Of a stretch of 64,000 nucleotides of DNA, positions 25,839-34,312 are shown in pieces. The notes below the pieces were generated by a model that searched no databases, was not told the origin of the DNA, and saw only the letters and a list, made by a program, of their open reading frames with translations. Origin of the DNA: Reichenbachiella carrageenanivorans (lineage in GTDB: Bacteria > Bacteroidota > Bacteroidia > Cytophagales > Cyclobacteriaceae). The DNA lies in NCBI RefSeq assembly GCF_025639805.1, contig NZ_CP106735.1:4497501-4561500 (forward strand), in the 5' to 3' direction. The translations under genes were made by a program, and so were the position numbers. Numbering within the stretch: position 1 is the stretch's first letter; every line of letters starts with the position of its first letter.

Positions 25839-26942
25839 TCAGACTCTGACATAGCGTTTGCCAGGCAAGGATTTGACCAGTCCATCAAATTCCAAGGTAA
25901 GTAAATGACTCACGGCTTCCTGCACGTTGATTTGCGTTTTCCAACTCAACTCATCCAATTGTAGCCCTGCTTTAAATTCAGTCAGTACCGATATTATTTT
26001 CTGCTCAGGTTCACTATACGCACTAAGGTCAATCGCCTGTTTGCTTGGCTTGGCCGATCCTTTTTCCCAACCCAGTAAATATTCCAAATCTTTGATTCCA
26101 GTATATATAGTTGCTTTTTGAGATCTAATAAGTGCATTGCAGCCTTCTGAATATTTATGTTCTAAGGTACCAGGTACGGCAAACACCTCTCTATTATACG
26201 AATAGGCAATATTGGCTGTAATCAACGCCCCACCTTTATTGGCTGCCTCCACCACGATTAGTGCTTCGGACATCCCCGCGATAATTCTATTTCGTGAAGG
26301 GAAGTTATGCGCTTCTGGCTTAGTGCCAGGAGGATACTCACTGACCCACCCTCCCATTTCCAACATATCCTGAGCGGTTCGTTTGTGCACTGATGGATAT
26401 ATGGAGTCTAACCCTCCTGCTAGCACAGCTACAGTAGGAAGGTGGTTTTTCAATGCTGCTCTATGTGCAGCAATATCTACCCCATAAGCCAATCCACTGA
26501 CCACAACTGCCTCGTGCCCCACTAATCCTTCCACTATCTGCTCCGTCATATGCTTGCCATATTCTGTGGCATTACGTGTACCTACTACACCTACTATTTT
26601 TCGATTCAAAAAAGAGGATTCTCCCTTGGTGTAGATCAAAAGTGGGGCATCATTCACCAGCTTGAGTCGCTCTGGATAGTCGGCATGAAAATAAGGCAAT
26701 ACAGCTACACCTATTTTTTCACAATTACGAATAGCTGCTTCAGCCTGATCGAGATAAGTAGAAGCTGTCAACGCTTTTACTGTCTTTTCTCCGATATTTG
26801 GAATTTTGAGTAAAGCTCCCTTTTTCTCTTTGAAAATAGCGGATGCAGCTCCACAGTAGCTGATCAGTTGTTTAGCCAAGACATCACCTATGCCTGGCGT
26901 CATTTTCAACGCCAATACATAGCTGTTTTGTTCTTCATTCAT
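25839..26942 (-). CDS. dprA: DNA-processing protein DprA
   Basis: The product has 367 residues. An N-terminal helix-hairpin-helix region (about 8-75: TPGIGDVLAKQLISYCG, IPNIGEKTVKAL) precedes the Rossmann-type DprA core (about 85-290). The core has VGVVGTRNATEYG, VVSGLAYGVDIAAHRAAL, VLAGGLDSIYPSVH and FPSRNRIIAGMSEALIVVEA. A C-terminal winged-helix domain (about 305-367) ends the protein. DprA loads RecA onto incoming single-stranded DNA during natural transformation. It follows a MerR-type regulator with 41 bases between, in a three-gene same-strand cluster with capA. Confidence 0.95.
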   Translation of the reverse strand: MNEEQNSYVLALKMTPGIGDVLAKQLISYCGAASAIFKEKKGALLKIPNIGEKTVKALTASTYLDQAEAAIRNCEKIGVAVLPYFHADYPERLKLVNDAPLLIYTKGESSFLNRKIVGVVGTRNATEYGKHMTEQIVEGLVGHEAVVVSGLAYGVDIAAHRAALKNHLPTVAVLAGGLDSIYPSVHKRTAQDMLEMGGWVSEYPPGTKPEAHNFPSRNRIIAGMSEALIVVEAANKGGALITANIAYSYNREVFAVPGTLEHKYSEGCNALIRSQKATIYTGIKDLEYLLGWEKGSAKPSKQAIDLSAYSEPEQKIISVLTEFKAGLQLDELSWKTQINVQEAVSHLLTLEFDGLVKSLPGKRYVRV

Positions 26943-26983
26943 AGAATGAAAATGATTTAAAAACCCAACAAAAAATTAGCTAA

Positions 26984-27328
26984 TTAATTTCCCTGTATGC
27001 TGTCTCGTAGTTCTGTAAGAAAACCTCGAATACCCTTGAGCGATTGTATCATATCAATGCGTTCCATAGCTGCATTCACATCGTTCTTGATAAAATCTCT
27101 GGCACCGTGAAGGGTGTACCCCTTCTCTTTTACCAAATGATAAATCATCTTTATTTTCTTAATATCTTCTGGAGTGAATTGGCGATTTCCCTTACGATTT
27201 TTCTTAGGACTAATGATATCAAACTCCGTCTCCCAAAAGCGTATGAGTGAAGTAGCTACACCTAAATCATCAGCTACTTCGCCAATGGTGTAATATCTTT
27301 TCGTTATTTCCTTTTCCTTGTACGGCAC
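26984..27328 (-). CDS. MerR family transcriptional regulator
   Basis: The product has 114 residues starting at GTG (27326-27328), which gives the N-terminus MPYKEKEITKRYY known from Bacteroidota members. A longer reading to 27370 would overlap the capA end and is not favoured. The MerR winged helix (about 12-82) has YYTIGEVADDLGVATSLIRF, RKGNRQFTPEDI and HLVKEKGYTLHGAR. The C-terminal helix is short and carries no metal-binding cysteines, so it is not a classical metal sensor. It begins 4 bases after the capA stop and precedes dprA. Confidence 0.88.
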   Translation of the reverse strand: MPYKEKEITKRYYTIGEVADDLGVATSLIRFWETEFDIISPKKNRKGNRQFTPEDIKKIKMIYHLVKEKGYTLHGARDFIKNDVNAAMERIDMIQSLKGIRGFLTELRDSIQGN

Positions 27329-27332
27329 AATT

Positions 27333-28520
27333 CTAGCGGTTAAGATAGGTAATAAAACCTGAATCGTCAATCAATAAATTACTTTCGGGGAAATCTTTTT
27401 TAGTCAATTCCCTGATCACGGCAATCGCTCTTTTTCTAGTATCAATCTTAGGTCCTCCAGCCCCTGGTTGATAGATTGGAATCAGCTGTCCTTTGATAAA
27501 TTCACCTTCCGAATTAGTGTCAATTTTCACAATAGGTGCGATGCCATTTACTCCTCTAAGATTAAACCTACCATAGGTGCAAAAATTGCCCATACTATAG
27601 GTAATAAATCGATTTTTGTACACTTCTACTGCCCTAGACACGTGTGGCCCATGACCAAAAATCACATCAGCTCCATGATCAATCATCAAGTGAGCAAAGG
27701 CATACACATTTCCCCTATTCTCTCCATAAAACATCTCTGTTTTTCTGGTCACATGCTCATGCTTTGAGCCTTCGGCTCCTGCATGAAATGACACAATCAC
27801 CACATCTACCAAGGAGTCTAATTGCTGTACTAGCTCGATGGCTCGCGCTTCATTGTGAATACTCACTGTGCCTATATTGGGAGAAAATGCCACCATCCCA
27901 TAGCGCATACCATCTACAGTAAATATAGTGGTGGGCACACTTAGCAAACCTGCGTAATTGATCTGCAACGAGTCCAGTGCCTTCATGGTGCTGGCTCTGC
28001 CTGGCTCACCAAAATCTCCAGCGTGATTGTTGGCCAAACTCACTACATCAAAACCAGCATCCATCAAATTCACTAAATACGATTCTGGCGTACGAAACAG
28101 ATAGCAGACCTTCGGATTCTTACAGGTTTTCTGATCGCCTCCTTTGTCTAGGATTACACCCTCTAAGTTACCAAATGTCACATCGGCTTGTCTCAAGGTA
28201 TCGGATACTTCTTTCCACAAGTCTTTGCCGTCATTCCCTGGCAAGTATCTTTCTTCTGGAAAATTAGTCCCCATCATGATGTCGCCCACACCTATCAAGG
28301 TCAATGTGTCCTTGATCACCCTACTGAGCTCTATCTCTACTTCTTCTGTAAGCGAATAAAGTGTGTCCTGATCTGCAGTGATCCAATACGATGGCACCAG
28401 AGCAACAGAATCCAATTCAGTCTCTTCTTCTGCGGAAGGCAGCGTAGACACTATTTGCTGTGGCTTACAGGCCATCACCAAAAGCACCAAACATAAAATA
28501 GGAACTGAAGATTTGAACAT
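27333..28520 (-). CDS. CapA family lipoprotein (metallophosphatase-like, poly-gamma-glutamate type)
   Basis: The product has 395 residues with a lipoprotein signal ending LVMAC (Cys18). The CapA/PgsA-type metallophosphatase core (about 72-340) has GVGDIMMGTNF, FGNLEGVI, VVSLANNHAGDFGEPG, VVIVSFHAGAE and FGHGPHVSRAVEVY, all metal-site motifs of the family. Members are linked to export or anchoring of poly-gamma-glutamate capsules, but no capB or capC genes are near, so the substrate is open. The -7-like TAATTTTG (28525-28532) lies only 4 bases before the ATG, implying a very short or absent leader. Confidence 0.88.
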   Translation of the reverse strand: MFKSSVPILCLVLLVMACKPQQIVSTLPSAEEETELDSVALVPSYWITADQDTLYSLTEEVEIELSRVIKDTLTLIGVGDIMMGTNFPEERYLPGNDGKDLWKEVSDTLRQADVTFGNLEGVILDKGGDQKTCKNPKVCYLFRTPESYLVNLMDAGFDVVSLANNHAGDFGEPGRASTMKALDSLQINYAGLLSVPTTIFTVDGMRYGMVAFSPNIGTVSIHNEARAIELVQQLDSLVDVVIVSFHAGAEGSKHEHVTRKTEMFYGENRGNVYAFAHLMIDHGADVIFGHGPHVSRAVEVYKNRFITYSMGNFCTYGRFNLRGVNGIAPIVKIDTNSEGEFIKGQLIPIYQPGAGGPKIDTRKRAIAVIRELTKKDFPESNLLIDDSGFITYLNR

Positions 28521-28658
28521 GGCTCAAAATTAGATTCGAACCATCACAACTGTACCAATCTAAACTCGGAAGTTTTCCACAATAGACCCACAGATATAAA
28601 AAAAAAGGATTGCAACAATAGTCACAAGCCCTTCGCTACTCTATAATACAGACTACTT

Positions 28659-31600
28659 CTACTCCACCACCAGCTTGTGTACCCATAGTTGCACATCGTT
28701 TTGAACTCGTACCAGATATATTCCTTTCGCAGAGATTTGCGACAAGTCTTGTTGGTATGTTTCATTTACAAATTTGGCCGCTGGGTTATAATACAATAGC
28801 TCACCACTTAGACTTAATACTTGGATCTCAGCTACAGGTGTATTTGAGATCGTGATAGACAATTGACTACCCTGCCCCAGTGGATTAGGGTATATGGCAA
28901 AGTCTAGCCCACCACCAACCGAGAGTACATCATCAGCAGTCACTGCGACTTTACATTCGGCAGTTTTAGCACCATCAGTCGTGGCAACGGTAATTGTCGC
29001 CACCCCCTCAGACATGGCCATGAGTATTCCTGTCAGCTCATCTACATTAGCAATGGCAGGCATCGAACTGGTCCATTTCACACTTTTATCCCCCGCCCCC
29101 ATAGGAGAAACCGTGCTTGTTAGCGTGAGACTTTCACCCACTTCAAGACTGTTTTTACAATTATCAATAGAGACACCAGTCACACTAATTATTACATTGC
29201 TCGTCGAGGCTAGACTTACATTTGAGTAGTATGAGTCCCCAGCATCGTTATAAGCCTTCACTCTATATTTATAATCAGTATCTAAAGACAACCCCATATC
29301 CTGATGAGTAGTCACATTCTCACCCACCGTTTTGATTGGCTGATAAGCCGCCTCTCCTTGTGCTCTTTCTATCACAAAGCCGTCCTCATTATCGGAATTG
29401 TCAGTCCATAACAGATCTATTTGAGTTGATGATTTGGCTGTCACTTCTAAAGTAGTAGGTTCTTTTGGCGCACCTTGCGCTGGAGTATCTTCACATTTTT
29501 CTCTTACAGATACGGCGTCTATCCATACATTGCCAGTACCAGCACCCAAAAAGAAATCTACCCGAGCATCAGGTGTTGAAACATTAGGCACATACTCCAT
29601 ACGAAAATCTTGCATCTCTGTGGTCAGTACCACCGTCTGATCAAGAAACCCTGACCATGGCGGCTTACCTATAAAACTTCTAGCCGTAATATTTCTCCCA
29701 ACTGACGCCTTCGCTTTAAATTCCAATACATAGGTCACGTTCTTCTCAAGAGTAGTCGTAAACTGCGAATAGAATTGTATTTCGTTGGTTCCTGCCCCAC
29801 CGCTAGTGATTTTAATAAAAGCAGCATTTGTCCCTGACATACCCGCATCATCTACGATCTTGAATGTAGACGCGGCATCTGTACCGTTATACAAAAGCCA
29901 TTCTGGGTTGGGTGAATTTTCTGGGTCTTCTGGAATGGCTAAATCAAATTCTCCATTTCTCACGATGGTCGAACTATTGCACGGCTCAGCCTCTAGTGTG
30001 GTCTCGCTCTCTTCAGAGGTATATCCCGAGACACCTCCAACATTGTACGCTAGTACTCTATAGGTATATTCGGTCTGTGGATTCAGACCCTCATTGGCAT
30101 AAGTGGTAACATTTTCGCCTACCGAAGCGATCTCTGCAAACTGCTCTCCGCCTGATTTTCTTTCAATTTTGAATAGTGTTTCATTGTCAGAATTGTCCGA
30201 CCAAGACAAGTTTATTCTATCACTAGACACAGCCACCGCCGCAAGTCCAGTAGGTGCATCTGGTGCTGGCGGTGGATCCAAAGTAGTCGCTGATTTCTCA
30301 GCCGTATATCCCGAATTCCCTCCTTTATTCACCGCATAGATCCTGTAGGTATAGGCGGTCAATGGGACCAGCCCCGCATCAGCGTAACTCACCGCATTAG
30401 CATTAGTTGTAGCTACTACTTCAAAATCTCCAGCTCCTGATTTTCGCTCTATTCTGAAACCTGATTCGTTATCAGAATTATCTGTCCAGACAAGATTTAC
30501 ATGATCGTACGACACACTAGTTGCCCCAAATCCGGTGGGCGCGCTTGGCGCTGGCGGTAAAGTCTCCTCCTCTACAGGTCTGCGCCACGAACCAGCACCT
30601 GCTGTAGACACATAAAATTGCCTCACCCCATCTGCATCATCGGCAATACGCCCTGAGGTGAAACCACCAAAATGCTGATCGTCTGTCCAGTCCGTCCAGG
30701 CGACAGTAGGTACAGCGCTGTTGGTGATGGTGCCTTTGTACACCCCGTAGGTTTTTTGCTGCCTGTGATCGTAGTAGCAGATGATGATTTTATCATCATA
30801 CCCTACGATTCCGCCCTTGCTGGTAAATCTATAATCCCCTTTCACCTCATCGTACCAACTCGGTGTGTTGATTGCCTTTACATCCGTTTGATCCACGACC
30901 TTGGTCCAGTTGTCGCCATTGTCTGTAGACAAGGCTCCTATGAAATTACCTCCATCGTTGCCAGGCTCAGAAGAGGCACCAAAGTAAAACAGATAAACCT
31001 GACCATTGTACTCCCAAGTAGTCACTTCAGCATCCCAGCCACTGCCATTGTACACTTTTTGCCACTCCCAATCTCCTATGCCCGGCCCCGTTTTCTCACC
31101 TCTATAGACTCCTTGCTGACCATTGGCGCCATTAAAGAAAACCATATCTGGATCTGTGGGGTGAGGGGCTATTTTTTTAACATTTGTAGCTCCACCACTC
31201 GCATTATATATTTTAGTCACATCCTGCGCAATGCCCGCATCCAGTGAAGCTCCTAAGTCGTCGAGTATATACATGCCCTGATCTCTGACGAACATAAACA
31301 CACGATCTGGCTTAGCTGGCGACACCTCTATATCCCTTAGTTCGCTAGGAATACTCGAAGTAGGCAACCCTCCTTTTCCGGATGCTCCTCCAGCCAAGTA
31401 AACCCATTCATCCGTAGGACTATGATTAACTAATTTTTTGGCAAACAAAGTACCTACAGCCGAACCGATGGCGCCACCATATCCTGGAGACATTTGCGCA
31501 ATGGCTACTGGCACACCATCCGCCGTGCTACCTATGGTCACTGCCTGAGCATCTGACAAATTCTGGCCAGCGATAGCTTGTCCAGTCGATCTATGCCAAA

Positions 31601-32933
31601 CGTTGGACCAAGAAACACCCCCATCCCAGCTTTCCATTACACCATTGTCTCCTTCACCTTGGATTACATAGTTTTCGTGCACTGCGATATCGTAGGAATA
31701 GGTACTCTCTGTACCTCTACTGCTATAGCAAGGCCACATAGAAGCACCCCACCCTGGAGCCATAATTTCATAATTAGGTTCACTGTATTTGTTGTTCCAG
31801 ACAAAACCAGTTCCATTATAGGAATTGTCCGCTTCAGTATCGTATACTCCTTCAAAGATGGTTTGATTCGTGGTAGACCAAAGGGCTCTATTGGGCCAAG
31901 TCGTAGGTGTGTAATGTACAAACCTAGGGTTTGGCGACGCAATGTCCCAACCTGTATCATACCCATCAGTCCCGTTCCATACGATATCCCATGAATGGCT
32001 ATTAAGCGTATTTTCTGTCCAGTTGAAAGTCGCTTCATGCAGACCTGATCTACTTCTTCTTAAACTTACAATGACTTTGTGCGTATCTCCCGTAGACCTT
32101 GGATCTACTTCTGGGTACCAAAAATCAAGCGCACCTATCCCCGAATTGGCTTTGATCCAAGATCCTGATGAAATGGATGAAGTAAGCGTGGCATATAAAT
32201 AGCCATTGGTATAGGCAGCGTATAGTTTTTCACCATCAGGACTCAGCGCGACCCCTTGGTTAGTTCCTGCGCCTGATGGACTGGCGATAGCAGACCAAGT
32301 TGCACCACCATCAGTACTTTTAAACAGCCCCTGACCAGTCCCCATATATACAAGGTCTTCCGTGTTTTTATCATACAATATGGTGAACACATTCCGATCA
32401 TTGGTAGTTGTATTGTTGAATATGACTTCAGACCAGTTATTCCCACCATCCGTAGATCGGAATACAGTACCTTTCCCTGCAGTCCCCATGCCAAATTGAT
32501 TGGCAAAATCATAATCATCTCGCCAGCCTATACCTGCAAGTATATTATTTTCATCGTTTGGATCTTCGGCGATGGCTCCAATTGATTTCTTTTTGGTGAT
32601 CTCTACGAGTGCAGAGGTTTCACCCCCATCATCAGACACCGACAGCCCATAGACTGTACCTATATAAAGTCTTGTGGAGCCTACTTTAGGTGAAAACGCC
32701 ACTGAGTACACACGGTTTTGTGGTAAACTACCCTTTATATGCCAAGAGTCGCCATTGTCCACACTTTCATAAATACCTTCCATGTCTGAGGCCAAGATCA
32801 AATGATCTGGTGTATTTGGATCTGGAACTACATCCTGCACTTGACCTCCAGCACCAGGATTGATAGATACCCACTGAGCAGTCCCTACCCAAGCGATACA
32901 TAAAAAGTAAATTATCAATAAGATTTTTTTCAT
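28659..32933 (-). CDS. Secreted beta-propeller/Fn3/CBM protein with T9SS sorting domain
   Basis: The ATG at 32931-32933 gives 1,424 residues with a clear signal peptide (MKKILLIIYFLCIAWVGTAQ); an ATG 6 codons upstream is also possible. The first 780 residues form two BNR/sortilin-like seven-bladed propellers of GH74 type (repeated STDGG.NW, and SDMEGIYES where GH74 enzymes have TDVGG). Then follow two Fn3 domains (about 30560-30000), a CenC-like carbohydrate-binding domain (about 29990-29490), a third Fn3 (about 29470-29200), a BIG2 Ig-like domain (about 29190-28920) and a T9SS type A sorting domain at the end (FAIYPNPLGQG to KLVVE). It is probably an exported polysaccharide-binding or -cleaving protein; xyloglucanase activity is only a possibility. 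Confidence 0.85.
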   Translation of the reverse strand: MKKILLIIYFLCIAWVGTAQWVSINPGAGGQVQDVVPDPNTPDHLILASDMEGIYESVDNGDSWHIKGSLPQNRVYSVAFSPKVGSTRLYIGTVYGLSVSDDGGETSALVEITKKKSIGAIAEDPNDENNILAGIGWRDDYDFANQFGMGTAGKGTVFRSTDGGNNWSEVIFNNTTTNDRNVFTILYDKNTEDLVYMGTGQGLFKSTDGGATWSAIASPSGAGTNQGVALSPDGEKLYAAYTNGYLYATLTSSISSGSWIKANSGIGALDFWYPEVDPRSTGDTHKVIVSLRRSRSGLHEATFNWTENTLNSHSWDIVWNGTDGYDTGWDIASPNPRFVHYTPTTWPNRALWSTTNQTIFEGVYDTEADNSYNGTGFVWNNKYSEPNYEIMAPGWGASMWPCYSSRGTESTYSYDIAVHENYVIQGEGDNGVMESWDGGVSWSNVWHRSTGQAIAGQNLSDAQAVTIGSTADGVPVAIAQMSPGYGGAIGSAVGTLFAKKLVNHSPTDEWVYLAGGASGKGGLPTSSIPSELRDIEVSPAKPDRVFMFVRDQGMYILDDLGASLDAGIAQDVTKIYNASGGATNVKKIAPHPTDPDMVFFNGANGQQGVYRGEKTGPGIGDWEWQKVYNGSGWDAEVTTWEYNGQVYLFYFGASSEPGNDGGNFIGALSTDNGDNWTKVVDQTDVKAINTPSWYDEVKGDYRFTSKGGIVGYDDKIIICYYDHRQQKTYGVYKGTITNSAVPTVAWTDWTDDQHFGGFTSGRIADDADGVRQFYVSTAGAGSWRRPVEEETLPPAPSAPTGFGATSVSYDHVNLVWTDNSDNESGFRIERKSGAGDFEVVATTNANAVSYADAGLVPLTAYTYRIYAVNKGGNSGYTAEKSATTLDPPPAPDAPTGLAAVAVSSDRINLSWSDNSDNETLFKIERKSGGEQFAEIASVGENVTTYANEGLNPQTEYTYRVLAYNVGGVSGYTSEESETTLEAEPCNSSTIVRNGEFDLAIPEDPENSPNPEWLLYNGTDAASTFKIVDDAGMSGTNAAFIKITSGGAGTNEIQFYSQFTTTLEKNVTYVLEFKAKASVGRNITARSFIGKPPWSGFLDQTVVLTTEMQDFRMEYVPNVSTPDARVDFFLGAGTGNVWIDAVSVREKCEDTPAQGAPKEPTTLEVTAKSSTQIDLLWTDNSDNEDGFVIERAQGEAAYQPIKTVGENVTTHQDMGLSLDTDYKYRVKAYNDAGDSYYSNVSLASTSNVIISVTGVSIDNCKNSLEVGESLTLTSTVSPMGAGDKSVKWTSSMPAIANVDELTGILMAMSEGVATITVATTDGAKTAECKVAVTADDVLSVGGGLDFAIYPNPLGQGSQLSITISNTPVAEIQVLSLSGELLYYNPAAKFVNETYQQDLSQISAKGIYLVRVQNDVQLWVHKLVVE

Positions 32934-33112
32934 AATTAATTTATTTGTCATAACAAGAGCCTACATATACAAGTGCTCCACTTACTTTATGAAAGTTATC
33001 TATTGACGGCATGTGTGTACTGTTGATTTGCAAATACACAGTGAATCAACTCCTCATGATAAATTGAAAAGTTTAAAAACATTTTCAAAAACCCTACATT
33101 CATGATCACAAA

Positions 33113-33138
33113 AAAACCTGACCGATTGGTCAGGTTTT
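33113..33138 (-). terminator. Intrinsic terminator after M23 peptidase gene
   Basis: A perfect 11-bp stem (33113-33123 with 33128-33138) with a 4-base loop continues into a run of seven T on the reverse strand. It lies 31 bases after the stop of the M23 gene. The rest of 32952-33112 holds only an imperfect inverted repeat (33022-33028 with 33044-33050). Confidence 0.85.
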
Positions 33139-33168
33139 AGAATTTTCTTTGGAAATAAAACTGGCTAC

Positions 33169-34152
33169 TTAATAAGATCCCAATGCTTGGTTTTCTATAG
33201 AAGCTAATCGTAAAATTTCCTCATACTCTGAAGAATTCAGATCTTGATAGAAATAGTGAACTGGATTTATTTTTTTACCATCTTTATGTACTTCGTAATG
33301 CAAATGTGGAGCAGTAGATTTTCCCGAATTTCCTACATATCCAATACACTCACCTCTTTTTACTTTTTGTCCTTTTTTCACACTGTACATTTCCATGTGA
33401 GCATACTTAGTGACATAACCGTAGCCATGATCCACTTCTACTTGTCGACCATATCCCCCCAGACTAGAACGAACCATCTTAACTGTACCATCGCCTGTAG
33501 CATAAATCGGTGTCCCTTTAGGTGCTGAAAAATCCACTCCAGTATGCAACTTCTTCGTTTTTAAAATCGGGTCAATTCTAATCCCAAACCCTGAAGACAA
33601 TCGCTTCAACTCCTCATTCGATACTGGCTGAATAGCTGGCATAGCTGCAAAAAATTTCTCCTTGTTGGTAGCCATATCCAACAGCTCATCGTAAGACTTT
33701 GTCTGGATATACATCTGCTTTTTGAGCTTATCCAACTTTTCATGTACATCTACAACCAAGTCCGCTCTTTCCAGTCCTTTGTTGGTAAGTTCTCTATAAC
33801 GATTCACGCCTCCTACTCCAGCATCTCTAATAGATGACGGAATGGGCTCTGCTTCGAAAATCACTCGATATACATTATCATCGCGTTCTTGCAAAGAGGT
33901 CAGCATGCTAGCAGCCTCTGTCATTTCTTCTTGCAAGAGCTCATAATAGTATTTCAATTCTTCGTTTTCTTTCTCCAATCGCGCCTCTACAGGAGATTGG
34001 AAATACAAGTTATAGGTATAAAATATACCTATCGCAAGAATTAAAGATAAAGACAGAAATCCAAGAGAATTAAGTACGATGTCCCATGAGGATACTTTAA
34101 CGCGTTCGTACTTGCAAGATTCAGTATCGTAATAGTATTTTATTCTAGCCAT
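33169..34152 (-). CDS. M23 family metallopeptidase, membrane-anchored
   Basis: The product has 327 residues. One transmembrane segment lies at about 25-48 (SWDIVLNSLGFLSLSLILAI lies at its start). A coiled coil (about 55-160) leads to the M23 domain (about 190-300). The Zn-site motifs are intact: HTGVDFSAPKGTPI (His and Asp ligands), YAHM, and HLHYEV near the end. Such LytM-type enzymes cut peptide bridges of peptidoglycan in the periplasm. The gene is divergent from alaS and ends at a strong terminator. Confidence 0.93.
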   Translation of the reverse strand: MARIKYYYDTESCKYERVKVSSWDIVLNSLGFLSLSLILAIGIFYTYNLYFQSPVEARLEKENEELKYYYELLQEEMTEAASMLTSLQERDDNVYRVIFEAEPIPSSIRDAGVGGVNRYRELTNKGLERADLVVDVHEKLDKLKKQMYIQTKSYDELLDMATNKEKFFAAMPAIQPVSNEELKRLSSGFGIRIDPILKTKKLHTGVDFSAPKGTPIYATGDGTVKMVRSSLGGYGRQVEVDHGYGYVTKYAHMEMYSVKKGQKVKRGECIGYVGNSGKSTAPHLHYEVHKDGKKINPVHYFYQDLNSSEYEEILRLASIENQALGSY

Positions 34153-34169
34153 ATGTAATCAGAATATCC

Positions 34170-34177
34170 TAACTTTG
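34170..34177 (+). promoter_or_regulatory. Candidate -7 element upstream of alaS
   Basis: TAACTTTG matches TAnnTTTG and would give a leader of about 130 bases before alaS. No -33 TTTG at the usual distance and no T-box-like structure was recognised, so support is limited. Confidence 0.3.
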
Positions 34178-34312
34178 TGCTTCGTTTTTCGGGTGGTAGC
34201 TAATATTTCTATTTTTACGGCTTGTTAGCATTACTGCAATGCCCGCAATTTAATACATTTTTTTAAATAACAAATAAATTCAATTACAAGTAATTGAATA
34301 TCAATAGATTAG

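Noticed and set aside
30672..31247. 191-codon forward frame opposite the T9SS propeller gene
   Set aside because: It is antisense to a well-supported coding region, with no domain, signal or promoter.
34178..34312. Possible T-box leader before alaS
   Set aside because: No T-box sequence, no specifier loop and no terminator were seen; T-boxes are also not expected in Bacteroidota.
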